47,137 bases of DNA. Source: Afifellaceae bacterium. Its GTDB lineage: Bacteria; Pseudomonadota; Alphaproteobacteria; Rhizobiales; Afifellaceae. The notes beneath the pieces are model-generated. The model was not told the origin of the DNA, made no database searches, and worked only from the letters and a program-made list of their open reading frames with translations. This document shows positions 41,307-47,137 of the stretch, one piece after another (the first letter of the stretch is position 1; each line of letters begins with the position of its first letter). The position numbers and the translations under genes were made by a program. Where the stretch lies: the NCBI GenBank assembly GCA_028281235.1, contig JANQKG010000020.1, positions 1 through 47,137 of the forward strand, read 5' to 3'.

Positions 41307-42032
41307 ATGCAGGTATCCGATTTTCAACAAGAGCTGGAAGTCTTCGGAGCTGAAGAAGAGGCAGCTCAACAGGCATTCTTTGCATATCTCTCGGTAAGAA
41401 ATCTCGCGGCGTCTGATCAAGACGTTCTGACTAACATGCAAAGTAATGCACTCTTCTGGCGCACTACGCATCATTCGTTGCTAATGTCTGCATTCGTAAC
41501 GCTAGGCCGCATCTTTGATCAGAATTCGGACCACAACATTGATAGGTTACTGGGCAAGATAAGCGACAACATTGGCGTCTTTACCAAGGGGGCACTCCGC
41601 TCCCGAAAGATCGCGGCTGGCCTGAGTCACAGGGATGCCGACGGATACGTGCAGGATGCCTATGAACTTTCTGCTACGGACGTTCGACGCCTAAAGCGGC
41701 TGGTCAAGAAATGGCGGGATGTCTACGAAAAACGGTATCGAGACGTCCGGCATAAAGTGTTCGCACATAAGAATAGGCGGGAGGTCGTTGAGGCGGCCCT
41801 AGCACAAACTAACGTGGATGAAATCAAAGATCTGTTCGGGTTCCTGGCTGGCCTCTATGAGGCGTTGTGGCAGCTGTACCATAACGGCCGAGAACCAGTA
41901 GTCGAAGTCCAACGGTTCGTATTGCCGCCGAACGGAGCGCTGACGTCAATGTCGCCAGGTGAACGTATATATCTAGAAGCACACGAGGTTCTTCGGATGG
42001 TCACCCCACCGGACACCGACGAGCGGCACTAA
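41307..42032 (+). CDS. HEPN/AbiU2-like protein, probably horizontally acquired
   Basis: 241 residues from the ATG at 41307 (AAGG upstream); an ATG at 41268 without a ribosome site is also in frame. It is mainly helical, with the motif RYRDVRHKVFAHKNRRE (143-159), where Arg148-x5-His154 fits the R-x4-6-H of HEPN RNases. The layout resembles AbiU2-type abortive infection proteins. The gene is less GC-rich than its neighbours and lies 246 bp after a tRNA, a common integration site, though no integrase or duplicated tRNA end is seen. Function is inferred. Confidence 0.6.
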   Translation: MQVSDFQQELEVFGAEEEAAQQAFFAYLSVRNLAASDQDVLTNMQSNALFWRTTHHSLLMSAFVTLGRIFDQNSDHNIDRLLGKISDNIGVFTKGALRSRKIAAGLSHRDADGYVQDAYELSATDVRRLKRLVKKWRDVYEKRYRDVRHKVFAHKNRREVVEAALAQTNVDEIKDLFGFLAGLYEALWQLYHNGREPVVEVQRFVLPPNGALTSMSPGERIYLEAHEVLRMVTPPDTDERH

Positions 42033-42044
42033 CAAACCGCCGGC

Positions 42045-42141
42045 TACGCGGCTGAAACGACAAATGCAAGCGCGTCCCGGTGCCGGCCGGCGATGGCGCG
42101 AGTCTCCTCAATCAACGCGGCCGTGACAAGCCAGCCCAGCC
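42045..42141 (-). pseudogene. Remnant of an acetyltransferase gene next to the AAC(3)-like gene
   Basis: On the minus strand the open stretch TAALIEETRAIAG matches TALIEETCAIAK of the intact acetyltransferase just upstream, at about 80 percent over 40 bp. It then diverges and ends at a TAG. It has no start and is only about 30 codons long. It looks like a leftover of a partial duplication. Confidence 0.55.
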
Positions 42142-42142
42142 C

Positions 42143-42607
42143 CTACCCCACCTCAATCTCAAAATGCAGCGCGTCCAGGCGCTTGCCGAGCTTGCTGTAG
42201 AGCGCAATTGCCGGCTCGTCGCCGTTCTCGGCTTGTACGAACACCACGTAAGCGCCCTGCGCCTTGGCGATGGCACAGGTCTCCTCAATCAGCGCCGTGG
42301 CAATGCCCTTCCGCCGCTCTGCCTCCGCTACCGCCAGATCGTAGATGTAGATTTCGCTCCGCTCCTGCTCGAATTTTGGGAGCACATAGCCGGCAAGCCC
42401 GCCCGCCACCGTGCCGTCGACGAGCGCGGCAAGCGCGATGAAATCGTCGCTGCCAAGCAGCCGCTCAAGATAGGCGCGGCCCGGCCGCGCGCCGGTATAG
42501 GTCTCCGGCTCGCCAAAGGCCGCGCCGAACATCGTCATCAACTCCTCCATCAGCGCGATGTCGGATGATGTGAGCCGGCGGATGGTGAACGGCGCAGCGG
42601 GCGTCAT
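42143..42607 (-). CDS. AAC(3)-I-family aminoglycoside N-acetyltransferase (GNAT)
   Basis: 154 residues, a single GNAT domain. The middle and C-terminal parts follow AAC(3)-I enzymes closely: FIALAALVDGTVAGGLAGYV (56-75), LPKFEQERSEIYIYDLAVAE (76-95), RRKGIATALI (98-107, acetyl-CoA loop), GAYVVFVQAENGDEPAIALY (118-137), LHFEIE. Plasmid-borne AAC(3)-I acetylates gentamicin; chromosomal relatives may have other natural substrates. No integron attC site or insertion sequence is nearby, so it looks native. Resistance is inferred only. Confidence 0.82.
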   Translation of the reverse strand: MTPAAPFTIRRLTSSDIALMEELMTMFGAAFGEPETYTGARPGRAYLERLLGSDDFIALAALVDGTVAGGLAGYVLPKFEQERSEIYIYDLAVAEAERRKGIATALIEETCAIAKAQGAYVVFVQAENGDEPAIALYSKLGKRLDALHFEIEVG

Positions 42608-42821
42608 GTCCCATAGCTAGTCGATCGGTCCACCGACAGAAAGACCGCGGGCGGAAGCGTTGACACGGGCGACCGCACACGGGAAAGGAAAGGCGATAAG
42701 CAATCCCACAAGCCTCCACCCCGCCGCCCGCTAAAAGCCGCATCCCGCTGACGCTGAACTGTCCGATCGCTTCAAGGCGGCCTCAATCATCGCGGAACCA
42801 AAGAATGACCCGCGGTCCGCT

Positions 42822-43721
42822 ATGAACCAAGGCACCGAAACAATGCGCGACAATCCGCTTCTCGGCATCGCGCTGATGATCGCCGGCATGGCGCTGCTGA
42901 ACGCCCAGGACGCCGTCTCAAAGCTCCTGACCGTGGAGCATTCCGGCATCCAGGTGGCTTGGGCGCGCTACACGTTTCATCTCCTTCCGCTTGTCGCGCT
43001 GGTTGGGCCGAAGCGGCTGAGGCGCATGCTCCGCACGGCAAACCCGGTCGCGCAATTCGTGCGCTCCACGTCGCTCGCCGTTTCGGCCGTGTGCATCATC
43101 CTGGCCTTCTCGCTGATGCCGCTGGCCGACGCAGTCGCCGTCTCCTTCATCGCGCCGTTGTTGATCGTCGCGCTCAGCGGGCGTTTTCTGGGCGAGCGTG
43201 TCGGCCCGCATCGCTGGATGGCCGTTGTGATCGGCTTCGCCGGGATGCTGGTGCTCGTGTGGCCGACCGGCGATGTGCTTGAGCGCGGCGCGTTCTTCGC
43301 CATGGGCGCGGCCGTGTTCTGGGCGATCGGCCTGATGCTGACCCGCCAGGTGCGCAACGACGATTCCCTGTCGACGCTCTTCTACACCGCGCTGATCGGC
43401 GCCGGTCTTCTGTCACTCGTCGCGCCGTTCGTCTGGACCCAGCCTTCGGCCGCCGGGTGGGGCCTGATGCTGATCATGGGTCTGCTTGCCGGCGGCGCGC
43501 ACACACTCATCATTCTGGCGTTTCGCTATGCCAGCGCGTCGTTCCTTGCGCCTTACAATTACACCATGCTGCTCTGGGCGACGCTCTACGGCTGGCTCAT
43601 CTTCGGCGACCTGCCCGGCGCGCGCGTGAGCCTCGGCGCAGCCATCATCATCGCTGCCGGGCTCTACGCCTGGCACCGCGAGCGCCGCGCCGCAGAGACT
43701 CAGGACGCTGCGGCTTCGTAG
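42822..43721 (+). CDS. EamA/DMT-family membrane transporter
   Basis: 299 residues (292 if the ATG at 42843 is used) with ten predicted membrane helices and two EamA repeats: LLGIALMIAGMALLNAQDAVSKLL starts the first, FFAMGAAVFWAIGLMLTRQ the second. Members export metabolites or drugs; the substrate is unknown. It overlaps the convergent DHOD-like gene tail to tail by 22 bp. It is divergent from the acetyltransferase gene. Confidence 0.9.
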   Translation: MNQGTETMRDNPLLGIALMIAGMALLNAQDAVSKLLTVEHSGIQVAWARYTFHLLPLVALVGPKRLRRMLRTANPVAQFVRSTSLAVSAVCIILAFSLMPLADAVAVSFIAPLLIVALSGRFLGERVGPHRWMAVVIGFAGMLVLVWPTGDVLERGAFFAMGAAVFWAIGLMLTRQVRNDDSLSTLFYTALIGAGLLSLVAPFVWTQPSAAGWGLMLIMGLLAGGAHTLIILAFRYASASFLAPYNYTMLLWATLYGWLIFGDLPGARVSLGAAIIIAAGLYAWHRERRAAETQDAAAS

Positions 43722-44701
43722 CCCTGCAGGATCTTGATGTAATTGGCGCGCTCAAACGCCTCCGGATTGTCGATCCGCCGCTGGCTCAAGAGCCCGCGCG
43801 CATCGTCGACCGACGAGAACCCCCGCGCCATCAGCCAGTCCTCCAGCCCCTCGGCGAGCGTCGCCATGTGGCCGGCGCCGCGCTTCAGAAGGGCAGAGGT
43901 CGACATCACCACATCGGCGCCGGCGAGGATGTATTTCACCACCTCATCGGCGCTCTCGACGCCTGTGGTCGCCGCCAGCGATGCTTTCAGCCGGCCGGAC
44001 AGGATCGCCAGCCATAGAAGCGGCAGGCGGATTTCGTCCGGCGTTGAGAGTTTCAGGTCAGTCAGCACCTTTAGCTCGGTGAGGTCGACATCGGGTTGAT
44101 AGAAGCGGTTAAAGAGCACCAGCGCGCCCGCACCCGCCTCCTCCAGCGCCTGCGCCATATGCCCCATGGAGCTGAAATAGGGGCTGAGCTTCACCGCCAC
44201 CGGGATCGATGAGGCGGCGCACACCGCCTGCACGATATCGACGTAGCGCGCCTCCACGTCGCGGCCGCTGAGCGCAATGTCGGCGGGGATGAAGTAGATG
44301 TTGAGCTCCAGCCCCTTGGCCCCGGCTTCCGCCATCTCGCCGGCATAGGCGACCCAGCCCTGATTGGTCGTGCCGTTCAAACTGGCGATGATGGGAATGT
44401 CGACCGCCTCGCTCGCGCGGCGAATAAGGTCGAGATATTGGTGCGGCCCGAACTGATAGGCCGCCGGCTCGGGAAAATAGCTGAGCGCCTCCGGCGAGCT
44501 TTCCGCCACGAACGCCGTGAGGCGCTCATGATGGGCAATCTCAGCCTCAATCTGCTCCTCAAACAGCGACGGCAGCACGACCGCCGCAGCACCCGCATCC
44601 TCCAGCCGGCGGATGTTGCCGATATCGGTATTGAGCGGCGAGGCGGACGCGACAAGCGGGTTCTTGAGGCTGAGCCCCATATAATTGGTGGTGAGATCCA
44701 T
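43700..44701 (-). CDS. Dihydroorotate-dehydrogenase-like flavoprotein
   Basis: 333 residues from the ATG at 44701; a GTG at 44704 is possible. A TIM-barrel FMN protein of the DHOD/PreA superfamily: MDLTTNYMGLSLKNPLVASASP, SLNGTTNQGWVAYAGEMAEAGAKGLELN, PVAVKLSPYFSSMG and FNRFYQPD. The usual catalytic Cys or Ser near the flavin is not obvious, and no pyrimidine gene is nearby. It starts at the stop of the pyruvate:ferredoxin oxidoreductase gene (TGATG), so the two are co-translated, as in many bacteria. It probably works with that enzyme, perhaps as an electron acceptor or a fermentative reductase. The true substrate is unknown. Confidence 0.85.
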   Translation of the reverse strand: MDLTTNYMGLSLKNPLVASASPLNTDIGNIRRLEDAGAAAVVLPSLFEEQIEAEIAHHERLTAFVAESSPEALSYFPEPAAYQFGPHQYLDLIRRASEAVDIPIIASLNGTTNQGWVAYAGEMAEAGAKGLELNIYFIPADIALSGRDVEARYVDIVQAVCAASSIPVAVKLSPYFSSMGHMAQALEEAGAGALVLFNRFYQPDVDLTELKVLTDLKLSTPDEIRLPLLWLAILSGRLKASLAATTGVESADEVVKYILAGADVVMSTSALLKRGAGHMATLAEGLEDWLMARGFSSVDDARGLLSQRRIDNPEAFERANYIKILQGYEAAAS

Positions 44702-47137
44702 CACGCTTTCCCCGCACCTGTTGCGTCCTGACGGAAATGGCTGCCGTCGAGCGCGGCCAGGTCTTCGTACTGCAGATATTTGTCGGAGACGGATTTCTGC
44801 GCCGCCGCGAGAAGCTCCGCAGCCTCCTCCGGACGCGTGGCCGCCAGCGACGCATAGCGCAGCTCGTTATAGGCGTAGTCCTTCAGCGATGCGGTCGGCC
44901 GCGGCGAATCGAGCCTGAACGGGTTCTCCCCGATTGTCCGCATGGCCGGATTGTAGCGCATCAGCGGCCAGTAGCCGCTGGCCACGGCGAGGTCCTGCTG
45001 CTTCATGCCGAAGCGCATGTTAATGCCGTGGGCGATGCAATGGCTGTAGGCGAGGATCAGCGACGGTCCGGCATAGGCCTCCGCTTCGCGGAAGGCGTCG
45101 AGCGTCTGCTGGGGGTTCGCCCCCATCGCCACCTGCGCGACATAGACATTGCCGTAGGCGATCGCCTGCAGCGCCAGGTCCTTGCGCTGCACGCGCTTGC
45201 CCGAGGCTGCAAACTTGGCGACCGCGCCGAGCGGCGTCGCCTTGGAGGATTGCCCGCCGGTGTTGGAATAGACCTCCGTGTCGAGCACCAGAATGTTCAC
45301 GTCGCGCCCGCTGGCGAGCACATGGTCAAGCCCGCCATAGCCGATGTCGTAAGCCCAGCCGTCACCACCGACGATCCATACGGAGCGCCGCACCAGATGG
45401 TCGATGACGGAGAGCAGATGCCGCGCATCCTCGCTGTCGAGCGCCAGCAGCTTCGTCTTGAGCTCCGCCACGCGGATACGCTGCGCGCGGATTTCCGATT
45501 CATGAATCTGCCGCGCGTCGAGCGCCTCGCGCGCCAGATCCTCGCCAACCTGCGGCGCCAGCCGCATGAGAAGCTCGCGCGCCAGCTCAAGATGCTTGTC
45601 CGCCGCCAGCCGGAACCCCAGGCCGAACTCGGCATTGTCCTCAAACAGCGAATTGGACCAGGCCGGCCCCCGTCCCTCGCGGTCCTTGGTCCACGGCGTG
45701 ACTGGCAAATTGCCGCCATAGATCGACGAGCAGCCGGTGGCGTTGGCGATCTGCGCGCGATCGCCAAAGAGCTGCGAGAGAAGCTTGACGTAGGGTGTCT
45801 CGCCGCAGCCGGCGCAGGCGCCGGAGAACTCAAACAGCGGCTCAAGAAATTGGACGCCACGCACATTGGCGAAGTCGACCCGCGCTCTGTCGTTGACCGG
45901 CAGCGTCTCGAAGAACGCGACATTGGCCTGCTCGTCGGCGACCAGCGGCGCCTTGTCAGCCATGTTGATAGCCTTGATGCCGGGCTCGCGCGGACTGAAG
46001 GCCGGACACGCCTCCACGCAAAGCGCACAGCCGGTGCAGTCCTCGACATAGAATTGCAGCGAGAAGCGCGCTTCGGGATAGCCGCGCGCATTGACCGGCG
46101 CCGATTTAAACGAAGCCGGCGCGCCGTCCAGCGCGTCCTCGTGATAATAGCGCGAGCGGATGACGCTGTGCGGGCAGACAAAGCTGCACTGGCCGCATTG
46201 GATGCACAAATCCTCGCGCCACACCGGCACCTCATCAGCAATGTTGCGCTTTTCGTACGCCGCCGTGCCGGAGGGAAACGTGCCGTCGGCGGGAACCAGG
46301 CTGACCGGTATCTCGTCGCCGCGACCGGCCAGCATCGGCGCGGTCACCTGCTTGACGAAGTCCGGCGCATCGTCGGGGACCACGGGCGGTAAATCCTCCG
46401 TCGCGGTGACCGTGTCGGGCACATTGACCTCAAACAACCGCTCCAAGGTACCGTCGACGGCGGCGAAGTTCTTCTTCACCACCGCTTCGCCCTTGCTGCC
46501 GTAGGTCTTGCGGATCGACTGCTTGATATGCTCGATCGCCGCCTCGCGCGGCAGCACGCCGGAGATCGCAAAGAAGCAAGTCTGCAAAATCGTGTTTGTG
46601 CGCGAACCGAGCCCCACGCCGCGCGCCACGCTTGACGCGTCGATCACATAGAAGCGCAGCTTCTTGTCGATGATCGTCTGCTGCACGGATCGCGGCAGAT
46701 GATCCCAGACGTCGTCCGGTCCGTATGGGCAGTTGAGCAGGAAGACGCCGTTCGGTGCGGCGAGCCGCAACACGTCCTGCCGCTCCAGGAACGTGAATTG
46801 GTGACACGCGACGAAGCCCGCCTGCCCGATCAGATAGGGCGCCTTGACCGGGTCCGGGCCGAAACGTAGATGCGACACGGTCTGCGCGCCGGATTTGTGC
46901 GAATCGTAGACGAAGTAGCCCTGTGCGAAACGCCCCGCATCCTCGGCGAGAATTTTGACGCTGTTCTTGTTGGCGCCCACCGTGCCGTCCGCACCGAGGC
47001 CGTAGAACACAGCGCGCGTGACGGAATCCGGCTCAATGGAGAATGCTTCGTCGACATCGAGGCTGGTGCCGCTCATATCATCGTCAATGCCGACCGTGAA
47101 GCCCTGGCTGAGCCCGATCGCATTGCCGCCGTCCTGG
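44701..47137 (-). CDS. nifJ: Pyruvate:ferredoxin (flavodoxin) oxidoreductase, partial
   Basis: About 812 codons are visible; the 5' part runs off the right edge (frame open to 47137). Domains in order: the end of domain II (GFTVGIDDDMSG...), the gamma domain (AQTVSHLRFG), the 2x[4Fe-4S] domain with CIQCGQCSFVCP and CTGCALCVEACP, then the thiamine-diphosphate domain with SGACAGCGETPYVKLL (ligand to the third cluster), GGDGWAYDIGYGGLDHVLASG and DTEVYSNTGGQSSKATPLGA. It oxidises pyruvate to acetyl-CoA and reduces ferredoxin or flavodoxin. It suggests a microaerobic or anaerobic branch of metabolism. It is co-transcribed with the DHOD-like gene. Confidence 0.95.
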   Translation of the reverse strand, partial: QDGGNAIGLSQGFTVGIDDDMSGTSLDVDEAFSIEPDSVTRAVFYGLGADGTVGANKNSVKILAEDAGRFAQGYFVYDSHKSGAQTVSHLRFGPDPVKAPYLIGQAGFVACHQFTFLERQDVLRLAAPNGVFLLNCPYGPDDVWDHLPRSVQQTIIDKKLRFYVIDASSVARGVGLGSRTNTILQTCFFAISGVLPREAAIEHIKQSIRKTYGSKGEAVVKKNFAAVDGTLERLFEVNVPDTVTATEDLPPVVPDDAPDFVKQVTAPMLAGRGDEIPVSLVPADGTFPSGTAAYEKRNIADEVPVWREDLCIQCGQCSFVCPHSVIRSRYYHEDALDGAPASFKSAPVNARGYPEARFSLQFYVEDCTGCALCVEACPAFSPREPGIKAINMADKAPLVADEQANVAFFETLPVNDRARVDFANVRGVQFLEPLFEFSGACAGCGETPYVKLLSQLFGDRAQIANATGCSSIYGGNLPVTPWTKDREGRGPAWSNSLFEDNAEFGLGFRLAADKHLELARELLMRLAPQVGEDLAREALDARQIHESEIRAQRIRVAELKTKLLALDSEDARHLLSVIDHLVRRSVWIVGGDGWAYDIGYGGLDHVLASGRDVNILVLDTEVYSNTGGQSSKATPLGAVAKFAASGKRVQRKDLALQAIAYGNVYVAQVAMGANPQQTLDAFREAEAYAGPSLILAYSHCIAHGINMRFGMKQQDLAVASGYWPLMRYNPAMRTIGENPFRLDSPRPTASLKDYAYNELRYASLAATRPEEAAELLAAAQKSVSDKYLQYEDLAALDGSHFRQDATGAGKA

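Noticed and set aside
44737-46392. Plus-strand ORF of 551 codons opposite nifJ
   Set aside because: Antisense shadow of a conserved gene in GC-rich DNA; Arg/Gln/His-rich, with no recognisable motif.
1-47137. CRISPR array
   Set aside because: No regularly spaced identical repeats were found; all repeats seen are palindromic and irregularly placed.

Overview
The window is high-GC alphaproteobacterial chromosome, most likely from the order Hyphomicrobiales (Rhizobiales). The evidence is a mraZ-rsmH-ftsL-ftsI-murE-murF cell-wall cluster next to rnpB, a Brucella-type Omp10 lipoprotein, a DUF899 gene pair, an ArsR-methyltransferase fusion beside metF, and dispersed palindromic repeats of types common in this order. 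The genus cannot be fixed from the sequence alone.

Layout. 1-5330 (minus strand) is the start of the division and cell-wall (dcw) cluster, with overlapping start and stop codons and candidate MraZ operator repeats upstream. 5688-7129 holds a DjlA-like co-chaperone and a peptidoglycan amidase. 7316-7788 is the RNase P RNA (minus strand) with a recognisable promoter. 7842-9439 holds a DM13 protein, a small coupled ORF and an Ala/Lys-rich coiled-coil protein behind a perfect palindrome. 9583-13572 is a fused 5-oxoprolinase/hydantoinase carrying in-frame insertions of genomic palindromic repeats. 13935-16355 holds msrB and a low-GC RloA/RloB (AbiL-like) candidate defence pair. 16476-19132 is an ArsR/DUF899 cluster and Omp10.

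19217-22606 holds a 3-hydroxyisobutyrate-dehydrogenase-type enzyme ending in a long hairpin, a universal stress protein with a FixK/FNR-like box, an excisionase-like HTH protein, a decayed second copy of the dehydrogenase 3' end, a structured terminator region and a LysE exporter. 22611-28430 holds a PLP decarboxylase, a 27-residue membrane peptide, metF with an ArsR-methyltransferase fusion and its palindromic operator, trmO and hisE. 28581-31266 is a three-gene ABC importer of the TrpXYZ type. 31324-38271 contains small regulator/enzyme modules (VOC/HxlR, EEP nuclease, LysR/DUF4242, cytochrome c and its pseudogene, ArsR-SRPBCC-GST). 38344-40842 holds secreted proteins and a dense repeat patch. 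40985-42607 holds a tRNA with anticodon CAT, a HEPN-type protein likely acquired by transfer, and an AAC(3)-I-type acetyltransferase. 42822-47137 holds a DMT exporter and a coupled DHOD-like/pyruvate:ferredoxin oxidoreductase pair that runs off the right edge.

Most genes are housekeeping or ordinary accessory genes. The least ordinary signals are the in-frame repeat insertions in the oxoprolinase, the RloAB pair, the HEPN gene next to the tRNA, several perfect palindromes in front of single genes, and three decayed gene duplicates. I found no CRISPR array, no transposase and no integrase.
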